Positions 1 to 9,227 of a stretch of 64,000 nt of DNA are shown here, piece after piece. The notes beneath the pieces were generated by a model that did no database searches, was not told the DNA's origin, and worked only from the letters and a program-made list of their open reading frames with translations. The position numbers and the translations under genes are program-made. Position 1 is the stretch's first letter. Each line of letters starts with the position of its first letter. Source of the DNA: Propionimicrobium sp. PCR01-08-3 (lineage in GTDB: Bacteria; Actinomycetota; Actinomycetes; Propionibacteriales; Propionibacteriaceae); contig NZ_CP127390.1 in assembly GCF_030286045.1 (NCBI RefSeq), forward strand, positions 868,001 to 932,000, written 5' to 3'.

Positions 1-2
1 GC

Positions 3-362
3 GACGTCAGCTTCAGCGCTGATGGAGTGGATCTCGACCGGGCCGGATCCCAGTGCGGCATCGCGGCGTACCGGATTGTCCAGGAGGGCCTCACCAATGC
101 GGGCAAGCACGCTCCCGGCGCCCCCGTCCGGGTGGCGCTCGCCGTGAGTGACGACCTGCACCTGAGCATCCTCGTGGAGAATGAACGGGCCCCACGCCAG
201 GAGGAGCCGCCGTCGGGCGGCGGGGTGGGACTTCTCGGTCTGTCGGAAAGGGCGGCCGCCCTGCACGGGAGACTGGAGTACGGATCCGCACCAGGAGGCG
301 GATTCCGGGTCTGTGCGGAGCTACCTCTTACCTCGGAGGCGACCGATGAGCAGCGATCATGA
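3..362 (+). CDS. Two-component sensor histidine kinase, C-terminal part (cut by window start)
   Basis: Only the C-terminal ATP-binding domain (HATPase_c) is in the window; the frame is open to the left edge, so the sensor and dimerisation parts lie outside. The N-box reads YRIVQEGLTNAGKHAP, the form found in NarL-associated kinases of the HisKA_3 class, and the glycine-rich stretch GGGVGLLGLSERAAALHG is the G-box region of the same class. In this family the domain binds ATP to autophosphorylate a histidine and then the partner regulator. The stop overlaps the start of the downstream response regulator (ATGA at 359-362), so the two are translationally coupled and form one signalling pair. The signal sensed cannot be inferred. 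Confidence 0.9.
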   Translation, partial: DVSFSADGVDLDRAGSQCGIAAYRIVQEGLTNAGKHAPGAPVRVALAVSDDLHLSILVENERAPRQEEPPSGGGVGLLGLSERAAALHGRLEYGSAPGGGFRVCAELPLTSEATDEQRS

Positions 363-1042
363 CTGACACGCCGGTGCGGGTGCTTCTGGTGGACGACGAC
401 GCGTTGGTGCGCTCCGGCCTGTCGCTGATGCTGGGCGGCAGAGATGACCTTCATGTCGTCGGGCAGGCCGGGGACGGGCGGGCAGCCGTGGAGGCCGTCG
501 GCGCGGGAGGCGTCGACGTCGTGCTGATGGATGTGCGGATGCCCGTGCTGGACGGCATCGAGGCCACCCGGAAGATCACAGGCAGCGGTGCCGCAACCGA
601 CGTCCTCATCCTGACGACCTATGCCGAGGATGAGCTCGTGCTGCGTGCTCTGGCCGCCGGGGCGGCCGGCTATATCGTCAAGGACAGCCCGCCGGCTGAG
701 ATCGTGCGCGCCGTCCACGCCGTCGCCGCCGGGGACTCGGTGCTGTCACCGGGAGTGACGCGGGCCGTCGTCAAGGCCCTTGGAATCAGCGGTTCAGGTG
801 GAGTGGGGGATCCCGGCCGGCGGGGCGCCCGCAGCCGCCTGGACCGCCTCACCTCGCGGGAGCGGGAGGTCGCTGTGCGCCTGGCCCAGGGCGATTCCAA
901 TGCCGCCATCGCCCAGCGGCTCTATATGGGGGTGCCGACCGTCAAAGCGCACGTCTCCAGCATTCTTGCCAAGACGGGGACCACGAACCGGGTTCAGGCA
1001 GCCCTGCTCATTCATGACGCCGGCCTCGATCCGGAATCATGA
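359..1042 (+). CDS. NarL/FixJ-family response regulator
   Basis: This is a 227-residue regulator with an N-terminal receiver domain (about residues 6-120) and a C-terminal LuxR-type helix-turn-helix (about 160-222). The acidic pocket VDDD is at residues 11-14, the phospho-acceptor is Asp58 in VLMDVRMP, and the conserved Lys lies in IVKDSP. The HTH starts LTSREREVAVRLAQG and ends with the usual VKAHVSSILAKTG recognition region. It overlaps the kinase gene by 4 bases, making a cognate pair. The linker between receiver and HTH is longer and glycine-rich (GISGSGGVGDPGRRGARS). Targets are unknown. Confidence 0.93.
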   Translation: MTDTPVRVLLVDDDALVRSGLSLMLGGRDDLHVVGQAGDGRAAVEAVGAGGVDVVLMDVRMPVLDGIEATRKITGSGAATDVLILTTYAEDELVLRALAAGAAGYIVKDSPPAEIVRAVHAVAAGDSVLSPGVTRAVVKALGISGSGGVGDPGRRGARSRLDRLTSREREVAVRLAQGDSNAAIAQRLYMGVPTVKAHVSSILAKTGTTNRVQAALLIHDAGLDPES

Positions 1043-1110
1043 TGGGTGCAGGGTGATCGTTGTCGGATCGGTTATCGGGGGCGCCCGACAGGGGGATCTA
1101 CGATGATCCG

Positions 1111-2105
1111 GTGCCGATTCGACGAGTTGTTCTGCTGTTCCCCAATCCGATGTCCGTCGAGCAGTTCCCCCGGCTCGCCCCCCGGCTCGCCCCCCGGTTC
1201 GCCGAGCATCGCCCGGAGCTGCGCCTCGTCGATCTGGGCGGGAATGTCCTTGACGACGGGGGTCTCGTCGATCCCTTGGACGTGGTGGGCATCATGGCGC
1301 CCCCGGCTTCGCCCATCGACGCCGCCACGATGGACCGCTACCCGGACCTGCGCGTCATCTCCACACCCTCGGTGGGTCAGGACCACATCGATGTCGACGC
1401 CGCCCGGGCCCGCGGCATCGCTGTGGGCAATGCCAAGGGCTACAACGCCGACGAGGTGGCCGAGTATGCGCTGACCGCCATCCTCACCCTGGCCAAGGAC
1501 CTGCCCCGCGCCACCGCCGACACCCGGGCCCACGCGTGGGATGTCGGGCGCACCCATATGCGGATGCTCTCCGAGACCACCGTCGGTCTGGCCGGCTTCG
1601 GAGAGGTCGCCCGCCGGATGGTTCCGATGCTTGTCGGGCTGGGCATGCGCGTCGTGGTGTGGAACCGCTCCGACGTCTCGCGTTATCCCGAGGCCGCCGA
1701 CGTCAGCAGTCTTCCCACGATCGAGGAGGTGGCCCGGCAGACCGACGTCCTGTCACTCCATGTGGCCCTCACCGATCAGACCCGCCACCTCGTGGACTCC
1801 GACCTGCTGGCACAGATGAAGCCCGACTCTGCGATCGTCAACACCGGCAGGGGCGGGCTGGTCGACACCGCCGCCCTGCGGCAGGCCGTGGAGTCCGGCA
1901 GCTGCGCGGGGCCGTCCTCGACGTCCTGGCCAATGAGCCGCCGGACTGGGGAGCCGAGCCCGCCGCCGACGTCGCCGCGATCGAGATCACCCCGCACATG
2001 GCCTGGCTGTCCGATGGGTCGCGCAACCGCGGCTTCGACACCGCTGCCGCGGCGATCCTCGACGCCGCGGCTACCGAGGCCAGTGCACCCGATGGCCGAA
2101 ACTGA
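1111..2105 (+). pseudogene. D-isomer-specific 2-hydroxyacid dehydrogenase, frameshifted
   Basis: Joined across one frameshift, this gives a protein of about 330 residues, the normal length for NAD-dependent D-2-hydroxyacid dehydrogenases (glycerate/phosphoglycerate dehydrogenase-like). Visible features are the Rossmann motif VGLAGFGEVARRM, the substrate-binding Arg in NTGRGGLVDTAALR, and the catalytic His in ITPHMAWLSDG, which lies in the second frame. The frame breaks near 1895-1902: the first frame reads AVESGS and the second resumes as LRGAVLDVLANEPP. One missing base there would restore the usual SGKLRGAVLDV. The start is uncertain: GTG at 1111 gives a typical N terminus, while TTG at 1060 would extend it. 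The break is either genuine decay or a sequencing indel; several more breaks follow downstream. Confidence 0.75.
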
Positions 2106-2514
2106 TCGAGTTGTCGGTCAGCGCGATACTCTCGGGTTGCAGCTCCCAGATCGGGGAAGGATTCGCCCCGACGTCGGGAAAGCGCTCGGCGAAGATCCTG
2201 CGCGCATTCTCGGCGTCCGGCCCGGCCAGCATCAGCGCCCGGCCCTCGAGCTGGATGCCGGACAACCGTGAGATGTCGCGCTGCTGGTCGCCGCCACCCT
2301 TGGCTCGGCCAGAGGGAGCCGGCCGTGCCGGGTGTCCGGGCTGGTGTAGAAGAGGAGCCGGATCCGGCCCTCGTCGAAGCAGTAGAACAGGTTGGCTGTC
2401 CACAGCTCGCCGTTGGCCGCGGTGGCCAGTGGCATCACGTGATGGCTCGTCAGGTAGGAGGTCACCGTCGGGAAGCGGCTCGACGCAGTGTTTATCCATC
2501 CTGGGCTCAGCCAT
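2071..2514 (-). pseudogene. YhbP-like (UPF0306) FMN-binding split-barrel protein, frameshifted
   Basis: The first frame has LATAANGELWTANLFYCFDE and FYTSPDTRHGRL. The second frame, after a break near 2288-2297, has DQQRDISRLSGIQLEG and ends with IALTDNSISFGHRVHW. These are the successive conserved blocks of the YhbP branch of the pyridoxamine-phosphate-oxidase-like flavin-binding fold, whose reaction is not defined. A few bases appear to be missing at the break, and the N terminus may need a second frame change (start at 2499 or 2514). It directly follows the ubiX fragment on the same strand with a slight overlap, so the two were probably one operon. It overlaps the 3' end of the dehydrogenase gene on the opposite strand. 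Confidence 0.7.
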
Positions 2515-2948
2515 CCTGGCCCCCATCGTCCTGGCCGCCCTGGTGCTGCCGGTGCACCCGACGTGTGCCACCGGTCCAGCGGGGGTACACGTCGGCGTGG
2601 ATGCCGAACTGGTCGAGCACCCGGCCGACCGTGTGATCCACCAGGTCCTCGATGGTGGCCGGGCCCGAGTAGAAGCCCGGTGCCGGTGGGAACACCGTGG
2701 CTCCGGCCTCGGTGACCGTCGTCATGTTGCGCAGGTGGATCAGCGACAGTGGCGCCTCGCGGGTCATCAGCACCAGGGGGCGGCGTTCCTTGAGGATGAC
2801 GTCGGCCGCCCGGGTCACCAGCGAGGACGAGACCCCGGTGGCGATCTCGGCCAGGGTGTGCATCGAGCACGGCGCGACGACCATGCCCTCGGTGACGAAG
2901 GACCCCGTTGAGACGTAAGCACCGCCCGAGATGGTGTCAGCGTCGCCC
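2507..2948 (-). pseudogene. ubiX: UbiX flavin prenyltransferase, N-terminal part lost
   Basis: The C-terminal two thirds of UbiX is intact and reads in one frame: the block STGSFVTEGMVVAPCSMHTL, then LVTRAADVILKERRPLVLM, REAPLSLIHLRNM and PPAPGFYSGPATIEDLVDHT. UbiX makes prenylated FMN for UbiD-type decarboxylases. The first 70 or so residues, including the N-terminal Rossmann glycine motif, are missing: upstream of about 2948 the sequence becomes the start of a conjugative relaxase on the other strand. No UbiX N-terminal coding sequence was seen elsewhere in the window. It is therefore a remnant truncated by the arrival or rearrangement of the mobile island. Confidence 0.85.
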
Positions 2949-2950
2949 AC

Positions 2951-5900
2951 GTGTTGACCATGACGGTTTCGATGCGGGTGATGTCGGCGGGCGACGGGTA
3001 TGAGTATCTGCTGCGCACCGTCGCTGCCGGCGATGGCGTCCGTTCGCTGTCGACGCCGTTGACGAGGTACTACTCGGAGGAGGGAACACCTCCCGGCTTC
3101 TGGCTCGGCTCCGGCCTTCAGCTGCTCGGGCAGGGGGAACTTGAACAGGGTGGCCGGGTGTCGGAGACGCAGTTGCAGTTGCTGGTCGGGATGGGCCGCG
3201 ACCCGATCACCGGCGACCCGCTGGGTGAGCGTACCGGACGTTCGCGTCGGTCGCGGAACGGGTCGAGAAACGCACCGCCGCCCTCGATCCGACCCTGGGG
3301 CCGGTGGAGCGTGCCGCGCAGGTCGAGGCGATCGAGGCAGAGGAAGCTCAGAAGGGGACGCGGCGTGCGGTGGCGGGGTTCGATTACACGTTCTCGGTAC
3401 CGAAGTCGGTGTCGGTGCTGTGGGCGTCGCCGACGCCGGCACGCAGGCGTTGATCGCCGACGCCCACCACGACGCCGTAGCCGAGGTGCTGGATTTCATG
3501 GAGCGGGAGGTGGCGAGCACCCGGGTGGGGTCGGAGGGGCCGGAGGGTGCGGTCGTGCAGGCCGATGTCGCCGGTGTCATGGCGACCGCGTTCGATCACT
3601 ACGACTCCCGCGCTGGCGACCGCAGCTGCACACACATGTGGTCATCTCGAACAAGGTCTTCACCGTCCAAGACGAAAAATGGCGGACGCTTGCCGGCCGT
3701 CCGATGCACGCGGCGACGGTCGCGGTCTCGGAGTTCTACAACGCGGCCCTGGCCGACCGGATCACTGCCTTGTTCGGCCTCGGCTGGGAGACCCGGCAGC
3801 GAGGTCGGGATCGGAACCCGGTGTGGGAGCTGGCCCCGGTGCCTGAGGAGCTGATCGGTGCGTTCTCGTCTCGGTCGCGGGAGATCGAGGCGGAGAAGGA
3901 TCGCCTCATCGCCGGCTACCGCACCAAGCACGGCCGGGAACCGTCCTCTCGGACGGTGCTGAAACTCAGGGCGCAGGCGACACTGTCAACCCGTCCGAAG
4001 AAGCAGGTTCGCTCCCTGGCCGACCTCACGAAGACGTGGCGTGACACCGCCGGCCGCCTGCTCGGTGAGGACGCGACCGGGTGGGCTATCCGCCACACCC
4101 GCCGCGATCAGGCCCCGACACTGCTCCGTGCCGATGACGTCCCGTTGGACACGGTCACCGACCTGGGGCGGGCGGTGGTGGAGGTGGTGGGTGAGAAGCG
4201 GTCGACGTGGCGCCGGTGGAACCTGCATGCCGAGGCATCCCGGCAGCTCATGGGTGTCCGGTTCGCGTCGATGGAAGACCGCGAAGCCGTCACCGCCCTC
4301 ATCACCGACGCCGCCGAACGCGCATCTTTGCGGTTGACGCCAGGCGAACTCGCATCGAGCCCTGTCCTGTTCCAGCGTGCGGATGGGTCGTCCCGGTTCC
4401 GGCCCGCTGGATCGACGGTGTTCTTCACCGAAGACCTCCTCCGCGCCGAAGACCGCCTCCTGGAACGCTCCCACACCACCACTGCGCCCACGATCCGGCT
4501 CGCGACGGTGGAGCGGGTCACGGCAAAGCCGGATGCCAAAGGCCGCATGCTCGGCGAGGATCAGGTCGACGCCCTCACAAGGATCGCCGTGTCCGGCCGG
4601 GTGGTGGATGTGCTGGTCGGCCCTGCCGGTGCGGGTAAGACCACGGCGATGTCCGGGCTGCGACGGGCGTGGGAGACCGAACACGAGCCCGGCAGTGTCG
4701 TCGGGTTGGCCCCTTCGGAGGCCGCCGCGCAGGTGCTCGGGGAAGACCTTGGCATCGCCACGTTCAACACGGCGAAGTGGTGGCAACTTCACCAGACCGG
4801 CAGCGCCGGGTTCCAACGTGGGCAGCTGGTGATCATCGACGAATCATCGTTGGCCGGCACTGCGTCGCTCGACCGGATCACCGCTGTTGCCGAGGATGCC
4901 GGAGCGAAGGTGCTGCTGGTGGGCGACTGGGGGCAGTTGCAGGCGGTGGACGCGGGCGGGGCGTTCGGGATGCTCGTCCACGACCGCGACGACGCCCCCG
5001 AGCTGGTCGACATCCACCGGTTCACGCACGACTGGGAGCGGACGACGTCATTGCAGCTGCGGCACGGCCGCACCGACGCCATCGACACTCTCGCCGAGAA
5101 CGGCCGCATCACCGACGGGGACGCCGACGTCATGCTCGATGCCGCCTACACCGCCTGGCGCACCGACTCCCAGGCCGGGCTCGCGTCGATCCTGGTCGCC
5201 GAGTCCCGTGACCAGGTCACTGCGTTGAACGCGAGGGCGCGGGCGGATCTGATTCTCGACGGCACCATCACCGGCGCCACCGAGGCCGCCCTGCACGACG
5301 GTACGAGCGTGGCGGCAGGTGATGTGGTGATCACGCGTCGGAACGACCGGCACCTGCGCACCAGTGATGGTCGCGGGTGGGTGCGTAACGGTGACCGTTA
5401 CACCGTCCTCGATGTCCATGATGACGGCACGCTCACTGTTCAGCCCGCGGACGAGTCAGGTGGGCGCGGCTCAGCGGTCGTGCTGCCAGCGGGGTATGTG
5501 GCCGAGCAGGTCGAGCTGGGGTATGCGATCACCGGGCATCGAGCCCAGGGCATCACCGTCGATACGGCGCACACGCTCGTGACCGAGCAGACCACGAGGG
5601 AGAACTTCTACGTCGCGATGACTCGCGGCAGAGACAGCAACATGGCCTATGTCGTCACCAAGCATCCCGACGACGCCCACGTCGCCCCACACCCCTCCGA
5701 CAACCCCGACGCGACCGCCCGCACCGTTCTCTATGGTGTCCTCCACCACGTCGGTGCGGAACTGTCCGCGCACGAGAGCACCACCGCCGAGCAGGAATAC
5801 TGGGGCAACATCGGCCAACTCGCCGCCGAGTACGAATCCATCGCCCAGACCGCGCAGCACGACCGCTACGCCACGCTGCTGCCGCGACTGGTCGCCGCTC

Positions 5901-6382
5901 GTGATCTGTCGGATGCCGACGACATTGCTTCCGTCCTGCATCACCGGGTCGAACGCGCCACCACCCGACCCGCAGGATCGGGACGCACCCGGAGACCAGC
6001 ACGGCTGATCGCGGGGCTTGTCCCGTACGCCGCCGGCCCCATGCAGGAGGACATGCGCCAGGCATTGGACGAGCGGGAAGAAGTCATTGAGCAGCGCACC
6101 ACCGCCGTGCTCGACACCGCGCTCACTGACCGGCAACCGTGGTGCGGCGCACCTGGGGAGCCAACCTGCCGAGGAGAAGCAGGCGGCTCAATGGCGTACC
6201 GGGGCCGGTATCGCATAGACTCCGATGCGCCGCTGGGCCCGGAGCCATCCAATGACGTTCAGAAGATCGACGCCACCCGCGCTGTCGCTGCACTGCGACA
6301 GGCGCAACACCTCACCAGGCCCGAGCGCCGTCAGCAGGAGCCACGGAACCGGACAACGCAGCGGCGCGGGCCTGGGCTATGA
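2951..6382 (+). pseudogene. MobF-family conjugative relaxase/helicase (TrwC/TraA-like), several frameshifts
   Basis: This is a relaxase of about 1,140 residues that nicks and unwinds DNA for conjugative transfer. The N terminus (MRVMSAGDGYEYLLRTVAAG) is the MobF start, followed by FDYTFSVPKSVSVLW, the three-His metal motif region with QLHTHVVISNK, and then a RecD-like helicase with Walker A VGPAGAGKTT (about 4618), Walker B QLVIIDESSL and a C-terminal GYAITGHRAQG motif. The relaxase half needs three frames: breaks lie near 3230, 3420 and 3615, and a compensating pair lies near 6137 and 6205. The helicase core from 3620 to 6130 is open. As read, it cannot make a working relaxase. The gene starts directly at the broken end of ubiX. 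Confidence 0.85.
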
Positions 6383-6586
6383 CAAAGGACGGCCGGGGGT
6401 CTACAGGCCGCGGCCGGGTTGACGGCCTGGCGTTTGCGAGCGTGCCGCACCCCGGTCCGAGAAACGATCGTGCAGGCGAGGGTGAAGGGGCGTCGGCAAC
6501 GAGGTCCATGAGTGCTTCGACATCGCGAGCGCTCGTGACCATCCGTGCCTGTCCACCCTGGATCAGAAGGTTCGTGCCCGTGCTCG

Positions 6587-7354
6587 TCACGCTCGTGATC
6601 GGTCCAGGTACTGCCCCGACAGCTCGACCACAACACTGGCCGAGGAGAGAGCGGCGAGAAGACGGTTGCGGGCCAGGAACCTTCCCCGCGTCGGCACGGC
6701 ACCCGGAGGTTGCTCAGAAACCACGACCCCTTCGTGGCGCACCCGGTCGAGCAGGTCGGCATTGCCCTGCGGATAGTTCCGGTCGATCCCGCCGGCCAGC
6801 ACTGCGACCGTTGCTCCGTCCCGGGCGAGCGCCTGCCTGTGCACCTCAGCCTCGATCCCATACGCGCCACCTGCGATCACGATGCGCCCATTTTGCGCAA
6901 GCTCGTCTGTCAGCTCCCGGGCTACGTTCACCCCGTAGGAACTGGCAGCCCGGGCGCCGGTGATGGTCGCTTTGTCGTCGAGCCTGAAGTTCAGCAACCG
7001 GGCGGCACCTTCCGTCCACAGAATGTAGGGGGCGCGAGGCCCGAGATCGTCCATCACCGTCGGCCAGTCCTGATCGCCCGGGATCAGGGTCGTGTACTTC
7101 CCATCCAGACGGGCCCCGACCTCGCGCGACACATCCATGTGCTCGGCGGTACGGCGCAGACTGGCCCGCCACACACCCAACCGAGCCGTATCCACGGCAT
7201 CATGCGGGTCATCCGAGTCCAGCAGGGCGATCGTCTGCACGCCACCGAGCCGCGCGAGCATGCTCCCAGTGAACCGGTCATCCGGGGGAGCCAGCAGTGA
7301 CAGCAGTACCCGCGCCTCCCGCTCACCGCGTACTTGATCTGCGAAACCAGACAT
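6587..7354 (-). CDS. dprA: DprA/Smf-like DNA-processing protein, probably damaged at the C terminus
   Basis: DprA binds incoming single-stranded DNA and loads RecA. The Rossmann-like DprA core is clear: ATITGARAASSYGVNVAREL, IVIAGGAYGIEAEVHRQAL, TVAVLAGGIDRNYPQGNADL and SEQPPGAVPTRGRFLARNR. The start at ATG 7354 is preceded by GGGAGG at good spacing; a second ATG at 7369 has none. After VVVELSGQYLDRSRA the frame stops, but the expected continuation (TSTGTNLLIQGGQARMVTSA) is found in another frame at about 6500-6590. About 25 residues of the usual core (the RSGALNTA region) are therefore missing. It is an island-borne copy next to a relaxase and is likely non-functional or altered. Confidence 0.75.
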   Translation of the reverse strand: MSGFADQVRGEREARVLLSLLAPPDDRFTGSMLARLGGVQTIALLDSDDPHDAVDTARLGVWRASLRRTAEHMDVSREVGARLDGKYTTLIPGDQDWPTVMDDLGPRAPYILWTEGAARLLNFRLDDKATITGARAASSYGVNVARELTDELAQNGRIVIAGGAYGIEAEVHRQALARDGATVAVLAGGIDRNYPQGNADLLDRVRHEGVVVSEQPPGAVPTRGRFLARNRLLAALSSASVVVELSGQYLDRSRA

Positions 7355-7574
7355 GACAACCTCCCGCATCCTGTCGAACTCGATACCAGGCAGGTACGCG
7401 ATATAGATGCAGAGAACGCCCCTTCCGCCAGGACGGGAGAAGGGCTACCGTAGAAGTAGGCGGTTCTCAACGTTTCGCCGTCGCCGGACGCGACGACACG
7501 ACCGACCAGGACGAGACTCCTGGGACGTCCTCCACAGGTGCTCTGCCCGCCGAGAACGACAGGAGGACACCGCC

Positions 7575-7943
7575 ATGTTCCGCATCGGACTCGCCATCAG
7601 CACCGCAGGCCACGGAGCCCTGCAACGCTTCGGCCCCAGCAACGTCATCGTCCGCAAGGTCCGCACCCGCCGCGGCATGAAGTACGGACTCCTCGCGATG
7701 CTCCTCGCCGTCCCATACCTCCTGATCGCCGCCACCTGCACCGGACTGATCGACCAAGGCTGGTCCGGCTGGCTCTACGTCCTCGCTGCTGTCTGCATCT
7801 GGGATGCCTTCAAGATGCTCGCCCTCGGCCCCGCCAGCCTCATCTGGCTCGCCCGAGCCCGCCACCAGGAAGCTCGACAATGGAGCACCACCACAGCAGC
7901 ACACGCCAAAACTGACCTGCTCACAGCAGAAGTCCAGTCATGA
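7575..7943 (+). CDS. Small membrane protein typical of actinobacterial mobile elements
   Basis: This is a 122-residue protein with two hydrophobic segments, around residues 38-57 (LLAMLLAVPYLLIAATCTGL) and 66-92 (WLYVLAAVCIWDAFKMLALG). The N terminus is short and basic (RKVRTRRGMK). AGGAGG at 7561-7566 sits 8 bases before ATG 7575, which fixes the start. Related proteins are common on actinobacterial plasmids and integrative elements beside relaxase genes and are often labelled 'sulfate permease' without support. Nothing in the sequence identifies a transported substrate. Its position in the relaxase/dprA block suggests that it travels with the island. Confidence 0.7.
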   Translation: MFRIGLAISTAGHGALQRFGPSNVIVRKVRTRRGMKYGLLAMLLAVPYLLIAATCTGLIDQGWSGWLYVLAAVCIWDAFKMLALGPASLIWLARARHQEARQWSTTTAAHAKTDLLTAEVQS

Positions 7944-8288
7944 GTGGTCTGATCGACGTCGTGCCGACCAGCGGAGAGTAGGCGCGATCGCTTCGTTCGG
8001 TGACTGGCACTGCTCCTGATCAGGATGGCAGCAGGGCTGCAGCATGCTGCAGCTATGACTGGAACGCCCTTGATTGCTGATGCGGTGCTCGACGCAGGGC
8101 GAGGAAGCAGCGCGCTCCCTGCACGCAGACGGCATCGGACCGATGATCACTGGAATGACCTTCCGACGCCTACCGCGCTGGCGATGGAGTAGCCTGTAGC
8201 GGCTGACTGTGTGGCACGAGTCAACCACTGCAAAGGGCAGCCCAGGTGCCCACGGCTCAGACACGTGCGTCGACTGAGATGTGGAGGC
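7944..8288. other. Intergenic stretch ahead of the defence-like operon
   Basis: This stretch of about 345 bases separates the relaxase block from the AT-richer three-gene operon. No convincing gene was found; short open frames here have no recognisable family. The only striking structure is the perfect palindrome listed separately. Base composition drops from the high GC of the relaxase block to the lower GC of the operon at its right end, so a transfer boundary may lie inside it. Confidence 0.5.
8036..8053. repeat. Perfect 18-bp palindrome upstream of the defence-like operon
   Basis: GCTGCAGCATGCTGCAGC equals its own reverse complement over all 18 bases. It lies about 235 bases before the first gene of the three-gene operon. 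It could be a dimeric regulator site or a recombination-associated site. There is no loop or T tract, so it is not a terminator. No second copy was noticed in the window. Confidence 0.6.
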
Positions 8289-9227
8289 ATGACCTTGTCC
8301 GACCCGCTGTTGGGTATCCCCGCGCTGCCTTCCGGGGACGACTTTGAAGCTTTTGTCTGGAGCCTGCTTCAGAGGCGGTACCCACCAGAGAAGTTGCGGT
8401 ACTTTCCGGCTGATATAGGGGGCGACAAGGGGCTCGAAGGTTTCTCGACTGACGGTATCGTATATCAGTGTTATGCCGACAAAGATTCGCTCAACTTAAG
8501 AGCGCGCACGGACAAGCAGAGAACCAAGCTTAATCGCGACACGCTTAAGTTAAAGAAGAACAAGGACGAGCTCCTCAAACTACTCGCGGGCGTTATTGTC
8601 GAGCACTACTTCCTAATCGTTCCCCAGTATCATTCTACTGAGTTGGTCGCATACGCGAACCAGCGCGCTCAGGAGATCCGGTCCTGGTGCCTACCGTTTA
8701 TCTCGGCGAACTTTTCTATAGCGCTTAAGACACCGAAGGATTATCAAGGAGAATACCAAGCGGCGTTGAGTGACGCTGCGGCTCAGGTTCTCCTTCCGGA
8801 GCCCTCGGTATCAGATGATCAAGTCGAAATATTTGTTGGGAGTGAGCCAGATCTCACGGCGACACTATCGAGGAAGCTGAAAACTTTGCAGGGCTACAAT
8901 CCAGCCGCAAACGTCGACGTCATGCGCAATGCATTAACTCGATGGTTCCTTATTAAAGAAGAAATGATGGAAGTATTGAGATCGCTACCGCAGACGCGAG
9001 AAGCGATAGAGGCTCAGAGGAGATTAAGGCAGGAATCTCTGGAATTCGAGAACGGATTCGCGGTTACTCTGCCCCATGCCAGGGTCATGCAGGTTGTGGA
9101 AGATTATTCCAAACAACTTCAAACCTGTGTCGCAGGTTTGAAGCCTGGAGACGCGGACCGTCTCTCTCGCGGTCAGGCTGGAGAATGGTTGATGCGATGC
9201 CCCCTTGAGTTTCAGGCGGCACCGTGA
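8289..9227 (+). CDS. Putative PD-(D/E)XK nuclease-like effector of an ABC-three-component (Lamassu-like) system
   Basis: This protein of about 312 residues is the first gene of a tightly overlapping three-gene operon. Counting from ATG 8289, the N-terminal 65 residues carry a restriction-nuclease-like pattern: a FE motif (Glu20), then GGDKGLEG (Asp46, Glu50) and the strand VYQCY (59-62). This matches the E...D...(Q/E)xK layout of Mrr-like nucleases, except that the expected Lys is Tyr62. A lysine-rich helix (TKLNRDTLKLKKNKDELL) follows. The remaining 200 residues match no family I recognise and may be the sensor/partner-binding part. The start is not certain: GGAGG lies only one base before ATG 8289 and is better placed for TTG 8295. 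Codon use is AT-richer than in neighbours, pointing to transfer. Nuclease activity is inferred from pattern and context only. Confidence 0.6.
   Translation: MTLSDPLLGIPALPSGDDFEAFVWSLLQRRYPPEKLRYFPADIGGDKGLEGFSTDGIVYQCYADKDSLNLRARTDKQRTKLNRDTLKLKKNKDELLKLLAGVIVEHYFLIVPQYHSTELVAYANQRAQEIRSWCLPFISANFSIALKTPKDYQGEYQAALSDAAAQVLLPEPSVSDDQVEIFVGSEPDLTATLSRKLKTLQGYNPAANVDVMRNALTRWFLIKEEMMEVLRSLPQTREAIEAQRRLRQESLEFENGFAVTLPHARVMQVVEDYSKQLQTCVAGLKPGDADRLSRGQAGEWLMRCPLEFQAAP

Noticed and set aside
2951-3580. Long minus-strand open frame (to 3580) that includes the UbiX remnant
   Set aside because: Only the part below about 2948 matches UbiX. The rest is the reverse complement of relaxase coding sequence and has no protein-like features.
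7385-7470. Structured sequence between the dprA-like gene and the small membrane protein as a small RNA
   Set aside because: The repeats are short and imperfect, and no promoter or terminator frames them.
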